DNA of 35,000 nucleotides from Botryococcus braunii. Taxonomy: Eukaryota; Chlorophyta; Trebouxiophyceae. How positions within the stretch are numbered: position 1 is the stretch's first letter; each line of letters opens with the position of its first letter. The stretch spans positions 212,501-247,500 of the forward strand of contig KV908337.1 of the NCBI GenBank assembly GCA_002005505.1. Direction: 5' to 3'. This document shows positions 24,782-35,000 of the stretch, piece after piece. The notes beneath the pieces were generated by a model. That model worked only from the letters and a program-made list of their open reading frames with translations. It had not been told where the DNA came from and made no database searches. The position numbers were made by a program, and so were the translations under genes.

Positions 24782-25624
24782 ATGCCCAACTTATCGTTCC
24801 AGGATCTTTCGGGAAACGAGGTTAGTCCCCACAAGAAGAAATTACGAACGAATGAAACGCAATTGATCGACTCTGAAATGGATCCTGCAAATGGAAACCA
24901 ACTTGAGGTGAGCAAGTCTGTATACTTACAGAACTTGTAGTTTAAGACTCGTTATCGATCCCTGACCGCCGGACGGCCGCAGAACAATCAAGAAGTCAAT
25001 GCTCTTACCCCGACAATCAGTGCCGGACTCTTGAGCTACGCACGGCACCTCCAGCTCATCGAAGAACAGGTGGGATTGATCGCGTAATGAAGTACCCACT
25101 AAGTTTGACGTAAATACTTACGACCACGTACATGAAACCTTGCGATTTTCATGCAGATGGATGCCCTGCTAGAAGGTACGAGTTAATTCAATTACTGCTG
25201 AAGTTGTCGACATCCTCACTAGGGAACCTGTCTTAGCAAAGGCCGTTGCACGGTAGGTGTCATTGAGTACCTTGAGGAGCAGAAAGCCCGTGTTGCTTCA
25301 GAATTTTCCAGGTAGGTGGCATCAGATACCTTTTGCAGTACAGAAATGTCAATCAAGGGGTGAATCACATGGTTCTACTCTCTGGTCGTAGGGCCAAGGA
25401 ACAGCTCCAACAGCGGTTTCTTGAGAAGCAGGCTGTATGGAAGGAATTGTCAGATCAAACGAAGGTATACATAGCAGCTGTCCAGCTGCTAGAGCATTCA
25501 GTGGAATAGTTAAAGGTTCCCAGACATTAAAGTGAATCTGTGTGCACAGGAGGCAGAGTCCCGGCTGATAACGACCAGAAACCTTGTTGAGAGCCTTGGC
25601 AACGCTACTTTGCATAATTCCTAA
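24782..25624 (+). CDS. Unrecognised ~149-residue coiled-coil protein, 6 exons
   Basis: Exons: 24782-24907, 24983-25069, 25157-25175, 25242-25311, 25392-25464, 25550-25624 (TAA). Every junction has GT and AG with matching phase (0, 0, 1, 2, 0). Introns are only 66-87 bp, quite unlike the YSL introns. The product starts MPNLSFQDLSGNEVSP, has a basic patch HKKKLR, and from about residue 43 looks mostly helical: SYARHLQLIEEQMDALLEG, then VIEYLEEQKARVASEF, AKEQLQQRFLEKQAVWKEL and EAESRLITTRNLVESL, with hydrophobic heptad spacing. I do not recognise the family. The 19-bp third exon and the acceptor at 25241 are the weakest parts; an alternative acceptor at 25236 would lead to a stop. The gene converges on the minus-strand FHA gene, whose stop is 166 bp away. 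Confidence 0.62.
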
Positions 25625-25789
25625 CAATCCTGATCAGAAAAAGGCGTGAACATTGAAGGATACATCGTAAATAATCTGCTCGATTGCTACATTTCAGAAA
25701 AGACCACACAGGAAACCTTGCCGTTGCTTCTTGAGCAATAGATGCCTAAATACAGTGGCTACAACACCGCATTGCAACTAGACCGGCAA

Positions 25790-27777
25790 TCATACCATGC
25801 CATCAAGCTCTGACTCTGCAAGAGTTGGGCCAGCACTAATAGATGTCTTCGCAAAGCTGACCTTCAGGGGTGAGGTAGAAAAGTATCGAGCAGGTCGGTG
25901 AAAGCCATTTGAACTCTGTGGGGGCTCAAGTGGCCTATCTATACTGTTGCTCATGTCTGCATTTTCATCGCCACTAGTAGAGTCTGATGCAATACCACTG
26001 GATTCCTCACTTTCCTCGGCAGCGCCATGAGATGGGTGTGCTTCTTGCGCTGTAAATCCATCCCTCCCAGAGGCAACTGTGGGGTTTGTGCTCTCTACCA
26101 TGAAAGATATGCTGTGAGGTTGTGCACCCATTATCACCCCATCGTTTGGCAGGTGCACTTGGCTATCGCCCATGGCAATCGGAGCAGGTAAAACGAGGGC
26201 CTCGGGACCCTCATCTTGATAAGCCGCTTCCTTGAGGGTCAGGGCAAGGCTGCTTGCTGGCCCCAGCTGACTTTCTTGATGTATAGTAGCATGACAATCT
26301 CGTTCCGCTTCCATTGGCTTCTTCGCATTGGATTCGGCAGCTCTATCCTCATCATCATGTCCACACTCCTGTGCAATTCCATTTACCACTGAAGAAAAAC
26401 GTAGCAACCACAACGCCACAATTTATTAAAAGAGAGGTCAATCCACAGGGTTTTTCACACTGCAAAGCCCAACAATAACCTCATGCACGGGGTCATGCCC
26501 ACCTGTGTAGCCATTGACACTTCATCATTTATCTTGGTCCCTACTGTATGATCAATATCACTATGGCTGCCTGGCCGCTCATTCACATCAGGAGCCACCA
26601 GGTGGAATATCTGCATGACTCCATCTTTGTACGTCTGAACCTCCCGGCTGGAAGCAATCACGGCATTCTGCAAAGCACCAGGTCTCAGCACTAATGCAAA
26701 CATGTACGTAACGCTGCAGAGTCTGCCAATACAGGAGGGCGGCACACAACTAAGCAAGACCTCAACAAATCTTGATATCCATGGCAGTGCGTACCAGAGC
26801 TTGCTGCGCATGTTCGACTAATTGTCGCTGGTTAACTAAAGCGTCTGCGAGCTTTCCAAAACCAGTAGAGGCACTGTGTAAGAACGCTGTTTTCACTTTA
26901 AGGAGATCCTGTGCCTCTGCCTGAGCATCTCTGCTGCTCTGTACACTCCGAATTTTGCTCTGCAACAGAACTTCAACTTCGGAAGAGGCTCTGGTCAAGG
27001 ACAACAGCACAGCTGGAGCGAAAAATACGACCAGCAGGGGGGCATGCCTGCAAATCCTCTTGTAATTCAAGGATCTTGTCCTGCAGTAGACCAAGCTTCT
27101 GCTTCTGGCTCTCTACCACTTCCACTGCTGCAACATGCTGGAGAGTGCGATCTGTTACCAACTCCCTGGTCTCTACAAGCTCTTTCTGCAATATGCTGCA
27201 TTGAGCTTTTTCTTCTTCCAGGAGTGTCTTGTACTGTTCAGACACTGACGTCGCAGCTCTCAGGGACTCCTACAAGACAAATAATGTGTTTACCATGCGA
27301 AAGTTGTCAGATCAACTAACCCATCAACTTTAACACAGCACTCCAGAATACGACGAGACCAGGAGCTGCACGGCAAGCCTGGGCCCAAGTAAAACATTAG
27401 TCACGTGCTGGATTGACTTGTCCATGTACAATTGTTACCTGTAAGGCCAAAATTTCAGTACTTTGTTTGCTTATTTGATCCTGCTGTTCTGCTGCTCGAC
27501 TCCTGGCTAGCCCAAGCTCTTCTTCCTTCTTCGCCATCAGCTCACGTACTGCTGCCTCTTCTGCCTTTGTTTGAGCCAGTTGTTCTTCCAGAACCCTTCG
27601 CTCCTGTACCACGCCTCCTGCTTTACTTCCCACCACTGGTCTGTTCATTGATGAGCTTCACTAAAATGACTTTTTACACATCGCAAGACAGATGCGTCAA
27701 GAAGCACACCAGCCAATGGCAAAGCAAACTCTATCCATTGGCCTCCACAATGCCCCATACACACCCCCCCCCCCCCC

Positions 27778-27864
<87 letters not shown>

Positions 27865-28408
27865 GCGCGCGCGCTCGCGAACAGCGAGCGCATGCATACA
27901 CAAGGTACACAGGATAGAGGCTGGCCCACAAATGGCCTTACCGCCGACAACTTGAATACCACCTCTGCTTCAAACCTTTCTCGTTCAGCAGCATGAGCCA
28001 CCTCCACTTCTCGTAGCTTCCTTTCTGCGTCCTCCCTCCTGGTTTGCTCCTCAGTGCGCCTAGCTCGTTCCGCCTGTGTCAATTGGCCAGAAGATCAGAG
28101 GTCTGGACTACAATGTAACAGGCCCAATGATTCAGTAGAATCCTACTGCAGGGACAGCCAGAAGCAAGAGCAACTCCTCCAACATCACCCAACCTCCAAA
28201 AGCCCCCCTTCAAGCAGATGGTGTTCTTCTTGCAACGCAGCACAAGTCCCTTGACCAAAGAGAATACACGTGCATGTAGCCCCTCCCCCTCCATTCAACA
28301 CCCACACCCACACCCACACCCCCCCCCCCACACACACACACACACACACACCCCGCACGAGCTCATGCATGCACTCGCACACACCCGCTCACGCTCAAAC
28401 GCACGCAC

Positions 28409-28474
<66 letters not shown>

Positions 28475-29854
28475 CCATGCAATGTGGGTTTTGTGCCATG
28501 CCCAATACCCCGCTGTCAAAGTCTTATACAGGCATGTTAGAAGGGGACGTTGTGCATGGCTTAGACAGGTGGGTACAGTTCGATTTGGATGACCCTCTTA
28601 AGAATGAGACACCATTGGAGCTGCTTTTTAAGGTATCTTTGCTCCAAAATCAGTTTAGGCTGTCCTGTAGTTGCATCCCCATAGCAGGGGTAGTACTAGG
28701 CTTGCGACTAGGCTAGGTCGCCCAAGGCGAAGAGCAGCCCTCTGAAACGCTCAAAGTTGAAATTACAAGAAACAGCCAAGCTGATCAAGGAGCTGCCAAC
28801 CTGATTCTGTCTTTGAAGGTCAAAAAGGGCACTGGCCAAGTCGCTGTTGGGAGTGCCATCGGTGTGGGGCAATGCTCGCCCAGCCTCTATTCCACCCAAC
28901 TTGGGCTTTTTCAGCAGTGACTCACTATCCAGACCAGGAGTGGGTACAGCCCGCTTGTTTGAGTTTGGCTTTGGTATGCGCAAAGCCAGTGCCTCCTTCA
29001 AATCAGATTCCCTGAATTTGTATCTGTGCCAATCCAACACATGTTGGTTTTGGTTGGATTTGAAACACCAAAAGATTTGGTTACATCACAAACCCAGTTC
29101 GAACGAAAATCAAGTGATAAACGCAGCACTAGACAATTGCTGTTAACGTAATTGTCCGAAAGAATGTAAAGCAAATGTGTTCCCAACACCTGAAATGCAG
29201 GAATGGAACAGGGTACACACACTAAGGAAGTCATTGCAGCCAGCGCCTACCCTACTTCCAGACGTGCATGGCAGAAAGTAAGAGGGGATTTCTGCTCAAT
29301 GATTTGGGAACTTACTCATATAGGCCTTTTGATGCATGGCTGGCCAATCCTAGTGTATCTCCAAACTTCAGGCTGTGGGGAACACCCTTTTCGAGCCTTA
29401 TGCCATTAATGAACGTTCCATTACTGCTTGTATCCGTGACGAGCCACTGCATGCCAAAAAAGCTATTTACACGCCGACCATGGTGAACTTCTCATATGCC
29501 TTGGACTGCCTCTTTGAGGTTGGAGTCACCTTACTGCAGACAGACAAGCCTCGCAACCCAACCCACCATGATCAAATATCTGTGCAGAATACAACGATGG
29601 CAATGTAACTTATGTTTACCCACCTTCCCATCGGAGATTGTAATGATACAATGCTTTGCCGACACTTGCGCCCAGTGAACGGGCAAATTTATATTGGTTG
29701 GGTTCAACGCAGGGTTACGACCAATGTGCATTTCTGCCTGATCCAAAAAAATATTGCATCCGTGTGGACCACGATATGCCTTTGCCGCCTCGGTCGTGGG
29801 CTCTAAAACTGGAGGTCCCATCACGACGGACAAATCAATTGTACCTTGACACAT
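25790..29854 (-). CDS. FHA domain / long coiled-coil protein, 9 exons
   Basis: Exons in transcript order: 29854-29624, 29446-29316, 29023-28801, 28073-27963, 27603-27439, 27269-27048, 26959-26795, 26667-26503, 26368-25790 (TGA). Phases agree throughout; the product is about 655-665 residues depending on start ATG 29854 or 29818 (an in-frame TAG lies just upstream). The N-terminus is an FHA domain, a phosphothreonine-peptide reader: HIGR near residue 47, VSAKHCII, then LVTDTSSNGTFING after the first intron, ending LYEYKFRESD. A linker with a basic KKPK patch precedes about 270 residues of Glu/Arg/Gln-rich coiled coil (ERRVLEEQLAQTK, KLGLLQDKILELQEDLQ). The tail of about 190 residues is acidic and Ser-rich with no RING or kinase domain visible. 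RNF8 and SLMAP also pair an FHA with coiled coil, but no orthology is claimed. The last acceptor (26369) and the 27048 GC donor are less certain. Confidence 0.82.
27765..27874. repeat. C-run, (CA)n and (GC)12 compound array in FHA-gene intron
   Basis: A C-run at about 27764-27777 leads into aaaa, (CA)n 27781-27850, then (GC)12 27851-27874 and ctcgcgaacagcgagcg. It lies in the intron between exons 28073-27963 and 27603-27439. Confidence 0.96.
28303..28472. repeat. (CCCACA)n / C-run / (CA)n arrays in FHA-gene intron
   Basis: cccacacccacaccc, a C-run, (CA)n about 28330-28350, a degenerate CGCA/CTCA stretch, and (CA)n 28413-28472. All lie in the intron between exons 29023-28801 and 28073-27963. 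Confidence 0.95.
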
Positions 29855-32722
29855 ACGTTGATACTAACCAACCATATTTTATAACCAGAAACGTCGGTTT
29901 TATGCAGCACCCAAATCTCGTTGTCAATGGAACATCGCGGGAGAAGCAACATCGATTGAGCGCTCCAGGTCTCGCATGCTTTGAATGCTGCGGATATTAT
30001 CGAAGGTTGGACATGGACGACGCCACGTCATGGGCCATGTCATGCTTCATGGGCAGCCAGCAGAGATTCTGTTTTCTAATTGCGGGATGGAACACGATTG
30101 TGAGCTTTCTGTTCAAAGGGTGGCGCCTCTTAGTGCGAGGGACGCACTGAGTAAACTTACAGCCACAGGAATGGTGAAGAGACAGTAGTACTTCCCAACC
30201 AAAGTTACAACTACAAGTATAGAATCGCAGGAGTAACCTAACTTATCTAACCCTTCATACACAGACCAACACATTGCATACCATAGGGGATTAGCCACAT
30301 TGTGGGATAGACTAAAATGTGGGAGAAAATAAAACACATTCTTTACATACACGTAAAATCCGCCCGGGAGCTATAGTACCACACGGGAAGATTGGTCTGC
30401 CCTGTGGTTTGATCAAGGCCTCGAGGTTATGCTGGGTGGAAAGGAGGTTCGGATAGGTACGGTGGGAACGGGGCATACTGTTGGTGGATACATTATATAT
30501 CCCCCGAGTGTGCCGGGTCATGCACACTCCATTCTTTCTTTTAACACAAAGTTGAGGGTGACGAATGGATATTTGAGGGACGTATGTTAGGGTTGAATAG
30601 ACGTGCACTAGGGTTCTTGCCTTCTAACCTGTCCTGCATGTTTGACTTAACTACACCGTCTGCATTAGACAATACAGAACCAACTGCATTCATGTCTAAG
30701 AACCGCACTGGTGTAGAGAACTGCCCCGCCATGCCGCAGGGACAGCCAAGCACAGGCCCTGATCATGTACCGTGCATGCACATGCGTTAGAAAGGTGTTA
30801 ACTGAATGAACTGAAGAGAGTTGACGATCTCTCATCATACTTACCACATTAACACTGCGATGGCATGGACAACTACAAAATCTGTGGATCGCACACAGGG
30901 CAAAAGACATTGCAGTCCGTACAGGAGGGTTAATGAGCACTCATTTTAAACTGTAAAAGAAACTCTGTTTGTGCGAGGGTAGAAGTTTGGGGAGGGGGGT
31001 GGGGAGTAGGCGGTGTTGGGCTAGCCAGTGCTGTTCCCCTTTAGTCAGGTGCATGAGGTGGCTTGGAGCACGAACTAGCCTGCTGTCGGAAGCTAGTCAT
31101 CACAATCGTTCAATGGCCGACAGGCCCTAGCGAGAAAATATCTCTGTGAAGTGAGTGCCCCCACTCGACAGTGATGACCTACAGTATGTTCAGCGGAGCC
31201 GAGCACAAATTAGGAGTATTGATATTTTATCAGGAATTCCACCACTCGGTGTATACAGGAGAGTGCCTTGGGGTTGAGTCTGAAGGGGTACGAAAAGAGC
31301 GTCGGGCATGACACTGACATTCTCAACCGCTCCTTGGCTACTTTCGCATGGCTGATGCGGCCTGGGTTTGAAAGTATCTGTCCCATAGGTGCATGTGATC
31401 AGGTCCATGTGCCACGTGCTGGACTTAGATTGTACCACGTGGGCACGCCTTGTGCACCCAAATGCCCAATTCAAGGACGAGCGGACTGGACCCCACCAAA
31501 CAACTGCGCCGGCTGCTGAGGCGTGAAAGTCAGGCGGTTCTGTGAGTAGATGAGTGACCTCATGACCTGGGGCCCCTTCATCTTGGGGTCACACTTAGAA
31601 ACTACGTATCTGGCAGGCACGGCCAGTTCCAATTATCTGCCCCCCGCCTTGGCAGGGTGCAGGTTTCAGTGGCTTCATTTCCACAGCTGCATCAGTGTGG
31701 AGCCAAGTGACCGCTCTGAGCTCTACAAGTTTCTCAAGCATTCCATTACAAAGGCGGCTCCAGAACCAATGTTAGTCACGCCGAGTCACGCACTGCATTT
31801 TCCACAAAGGCTAACAAATAGCCTCCTTCATTCCTGGACACGGGAGGATTCGGGGAAAAGAATAACATTAAAACATAAAGCAAAATCTGACACGTCAAAG
31901 AAGGGCACAACAGCCATTACAAGGGCTGGATACTCACACTGGCCTGGACAGCAATGTCAGACATGCTCTGATACAAGTACGTTTTACTCCACCCGGAGGT
32001 AAGCCAGTGACCGCCAACTCGCCATTCGCTTACAATCAACCTGCGGAAACGCTATGATAACCCTGCATAGTTAGGAACCCTGGTGAGATGCATTTGACGC
32101 ACTGACAAACGTCAGTGAAGCTGGGGCTCTATCGGTTCCGTGCCACATTTTCAGGCATTCTTTCGGTAAGACTGAGATCCTTAAGTGGTCGCCCCCTGTT
32201 TCAAAAGTCTCCCCAGATGCGCACGACTCTATGAGGACAGTTTGCCTGCACAACTCATGCCACTCCAGTTCTCGGGAGTCCCAGGTAGAAATTTAGGGCT
32301 CTCGCCCCCATCTTCCTACTTCCAAAGCCACCATACTGTCATAGTTCTCCTCCACCTTGTACTTGCTAAGTTGAGGTACGACCAGCGTGGGCGTACCCCA
32401 GAATTGAGCCTGTGAGACTACCGGCCCCTGCTGTCACGGGGACATACACCCTGCCTTCACCAAACAATGAAGGCAGCATTCAATTACGGCACGTGTCCAA
32501 ACAACATGCAGTCAACTCCTCATTCAACAACACCAGCGATATGTTTGGGACTTGTCACTGGTGCTCATAATGCAGCAACTCTTTATCACACAATTGCAGC
32601 AACAAGGGCTTCCCAATGCAACCCAGCAAGACAACTACCCCACTCTGCTAAGCAAATCCCCCCCCCCCCCCCCGCTTGTAAAAGACAAAAAGGCTAACCG
32701 CCCCCCCCCCCCCGGCCCCCTC

Positions 32723-32803
<81 letters not shown>

Positions 32804-32916
32804 ACAGACAGAGAGAGAGAGAGAGAGGAGGGTGGGCGTGCAACCCACATGTTTGTGTCATAAGGCAAACGGCTAAGATTAAAGGACAGACTCGAGTGGA
32901 CTGAACGGGATCTGTC
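29855..32916. other. Gene-poor region upstream of the FHA gene
   Basis: The right flank of the FHA gene (its promoter side) and about 3 kb beyond. A 150-codon plus-strand open frame at 31550-32002 starts with ATG but has no recognised domain and no splice partners, so I do not call it a gene. Homopolymer C-runs and a CA array lie at 32658-32800. Confidence 0.4.
32658..32828. repeat. Two C-runs, (CA)n and GA array
   Basis: C-runs at about 32659-32673 and 32701-32714, (CA)n 32723-32800, then gagacagacagagagag to 32827. Confidence 0.96.
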
Positions 32917-33185
32917 TCATATGTGCCAATTTGAAAGGGCGTCGTCCATGGGGTTACAGGCATCAAGAGCGAAAGGCCACTCTAATGCAGCCCTTTTGCG
33001 AATGGCCCGCAGTGAGCACAAGTTAAGTGCTGATGTCCTGGCCTCCCCTGTTAGCTGGAGTACAGTTGGATCAACTGTTTGCTGGATTGGTTCACAAAAA
33101 TTCTGAAACACGTGCATGTGCAAGTCAAACCCGTGGTTGTGATAGTGAAACTCTCGTAGCACTCGATCCGCTTGCGAGCTTTTGT
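32917..33185 (-). CDS. Possible terminal exon, unrecognised product
   Basis: An open frame of about 90-100 codons with protein-like composition (GDKSSQADRVLREFHYHNH, then FDLHMHVFQNF and later SLRAIRKRAALEWPF) ends at TGA 32917. It has no in-frame ATG near its 5' end, so if real it is an internal or terminal exon. It might be the 3' end of the gene to its right, joined from a strong-looking donor (cag|gtaaag, about 33326) to an acceptor near 33176, or a chance frame. No family is recognised. Confidence 0.25.
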
Positions 33186-33262
33186 CGCCAGCAGGTATAA
33201 TTAGAACAAGAAATTATGGTTACCACCTCCTTGGCCTCAGCATGGACAATTGTGAGCACTCC

Positions 33263-33412
33263 TCACTTCTTTCCCCGTCCACGACCGGAACCAGATCCAC
33301 CCTTTGTGCTGCCACCACTGGCTTTACCTGATGTCTTTCCACGGCCCTTTTTCGCCTGCAAACCACAACTCCGTAGCTTGAAAGGGGCACCTACACGCAG
33401 GCATGCACATGC

Positions 33413-33490
<78 letters not shown>

Positions 33491-34309
33491 GGGTGTGGGG
33501 GGAGGGAGGGAGGAAAGCCGTGCGAGGGAGGGAGAGACAGCGAAACGGGGGGACGGGAAGGGGGAGAGAGGGGGAAGAGAGAGTGGGAGGAGAGAGGGGG
33601 AGGTGGCAAGAGAGGGGGGAGGGGAGAGCGTGCATGCGAGAGAGAGACAACAGAAGGGAGAGAGCGCTCAGCCAACCCACATAAAGGAGCCTAGGGAAAG
33701 AACTCTTCTTGGCTTTTCCTAAGTGGCAGCCATTCACGTAATGGCTATGAAGGCAGAACGCTTTTTTCCAAAAATACAACTCGGAGAAACACAAGTCTGA
33801 GAAAACTGCCCTGGACATGGTAGTACCACAGTGTTTTTCACCATTACCCGTGGCTCAACTCAGAAGAAGTCACACCTTAGGATCTTCTCTGGCTTGGAAA
33901 GCAATGCCATGCTTGGCAAGCTGCTTGGCTCGCTTTGCAGCTATGAGGGGATCGGTGACATCGTCCTCCTGTTCTGACTCTTCCGCCTCCTTCTCCTCTA
34001 TCTTTCCGCCATCTTCTTCACCAGCTCCTTCACCTGCTTCCCAATGCCATGTGGGCATTACTAGTCAACTTTCAACCACTTCTCCTGCATCCTGAAAAGG
34101 GCACAGGCCAGCCTGCCAATCACTGTTGAATGGCATCTTTTGACAGGTGGACAGAACCACAAAGGCCAGGGATGGCATTGTTCCCCAAGTACCGCAGGTG
34201 CCAAGTAACAAACCCCCCCCCCCCCCACACACAACACGCGCACATGTGCGCGCCTGTGCCTGCACACACAGACACAGACACAGACAGACAGACAGACAGA
34301 CAGACAGAT

Positions 34310-34399
<90 letters not shown>

Positions 34400-35000
34400 G
34401 AGGCCCGTGCGTTCTGTTCCAAAGATTTTAGAAATTCTAAAGGGCACACCCCCACGAACACATAACAATAGAGACGACAGTCACACCTTCCAAATCTTCG
34501 TCGACGGGTCCAGCTGCCTTCTTTCTTCCCTTTTTAAACTCATCCACCATGATGGTAGTTTTAGGAGCCTGCTTCTCTTGGTTGACTTGCCTGAGCATAG
34601 TAACCCCCAATTTACAGCAATGCCAGCAATTCCCATGGCTTCCCTGTAAGACCTCTACATGCAAGACAGGTAAGCCACTCAACATCATCAATTACTTGGG
34701 GAGCGCATCCCGAGACTCCCCAGGCCAGGCTGAAACAATGGTTGATGAAACAGTCACATTAATCATAACTGGCGAGTGAGACTGACCCAAACCTAGCTAG
34801 AAAGAGCCATTCCCATTCCCGATGACTGTGACTTGTCCTTCGCACCTGGTGAAAGCAGACTTCACCAGGGTCGGAACTTCTTTGAAGGGATCTGCCGCCC
34901 ATGCTGCTTTGCTCTTGAACTTGGTGATGTCCACCACAAAATCAACATCATCACGCACCATGCAGTAGCTCTGCAGAGCCAGACCCATAGGCAAGTCTTA
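33263..35000 (-). CDS. 3' part of an unrecognised gene with charged, Lys/Gly-rich C-terminus
   Basis: Partial at the right edge. Exons in transcript order: >35000-34846, 34590-34487, 34033-33876, 33355-33263 (TGA). Splice phases agree (2, 1, 0). The first visible exon reads [18 protein letters not shown] and [19 protein letters not shown], which looks like a folded domain I cannot name. After [20 protein letters not shown] the protein becomes disordered: Glu-rich [20 protein letters not shown], then [15 protein letters not shown], and a basic tail [14 protein letters not shown]...GRGRGKK. An acidic stretch followed by a Lys/Gly/Arg tail is common in nuclear or RNA/chromatin-associated proteins, but that is only an analogy. 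The terminal exon contains an alternative strong donor that would replace the basic tail. Confidence 0.68.
33415..33660. repeat. (CA)n followed by a purine-rich GGGAGAG tract in intron
   Basis: (CA)n 33415-33488, then about 165 bp made mostly of G and A (gggagggaggaaag..., gagagagg...). It lies in the last intron of the right-edge gene; on that gene's sense strand it is pyrimidine-rich then GT. Confidence 0.95.
34212..34396. repeat. C-run, (CAGA)n and (CA)n array in intron
   Basis: C-run about 34212-34226, cacacaacacgcgc, (CAGA)n 34275-34308, (CA)n 34311-34396 with one AAACA break. It lies between exons 34590-34487 and 34033-33876 of the right-edge gene. Confidence 0.96.

Noticed and set aside
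25237..25252. 16-bp micro-exon CAAAGGCCGTTGCACG in the plus-strand coiled-coil gene
   Set aside because: It would require a further acceptor in the wrong phase; a single exon 25242-25311 using the acceptor at 25241 fits both neighbours.
26994..27035. Frameshift in the FHA gene at 27012-27030
   Set aside because: Two overlapping frames suggested a frameshift, but a GC-AG intron from 27047 to 26960 removes the region and restores phase and heptad pattern.
28303..28472. CRISPR-like regularly spaced repeats
   Set aside because: The pattern is simple CA/CCCACA microsatellite without unique spacers, in a eukaryotic intron.
31550..32002. 150-codon plus-strand open frame starting with ATG
   Set aside because: No family resemblance or low-complexity clue, and no supporting neighbouring exons; kept only as a remark in the region entry.

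Overview
The window looks like nuclear DNA of a eukaryote, most likely a green alga with a large, microsatellite-rich genome. Genes are broken into many short exons with GT-AG introns. One gene is a Yellow-Stripe-Like (YSL) metal-chelate transporter of the OPT family, a type best known from the green lineage; another is an Arf-related GTPase of the ARFRP1 type. The lineage call is an inference from gene content and is not proven. No CRISPR array, rRNA, convincing tRNA or recognisable transposon protein was seen.

Layout: (1) 538-1664, minus strand: a complete two-exon ARFRP1-like small GTPase of about 200 residues. (2) About 1665-6599: no convincing gene, but a roughly 570 bp mirror-symmetric GT/GA-GA/GT array, a 32-bp triplicate and a short palindrome. 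(3) About 6600-19577, plus strand: one YSL transporter gene of 13 well-supported exons plus a probable tiny first exon (about 769 residues). Its introns are unusually rich in microsatellites and in old, degenerate tandem repeats with periods of about 20-25 bp, an 80-bp duplication, and a decayed copy of part of one exon. (4) 19578-24781: mostly without genes, with a 78-bp (26-codon) minisatellite, a 39-bp (13-codon) triplicate and a near-perfect 29-bp-stem hairpin. (5) 24782-25624, plus strand: a six-exon gene for a roughly 149-residue helical/coiled-coil protein that I do not recognise; its exons are so short that simple ORF searches miss them. (6) 25790-29854, minus strand, convergent with the previous gene: a nine-exon gene for an N-terminal FHA domain followed by a long coiled coil and an acidic, Ser-rich tail; one of its introns appears to be GC-AG. 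(7) 29855-33262: little recognisable, with one possible minus-strand exon at 32917-33185. (8) 33263 to the right edge, minus strand: the 3' part of an unrecognised gene with a charged Glu-rich then Lys/Gly-rich C-terminus.

The genes do not form a pathway: a Golgi trafficking GTPase, a metal-chelate permease, a phosphothreonine-reading coiled-coil scaffold and two unknowns are simply neighbours. Exon models were built by hand from splice-site phase and family similarity. No alignment, RNA evidence or database search was available.
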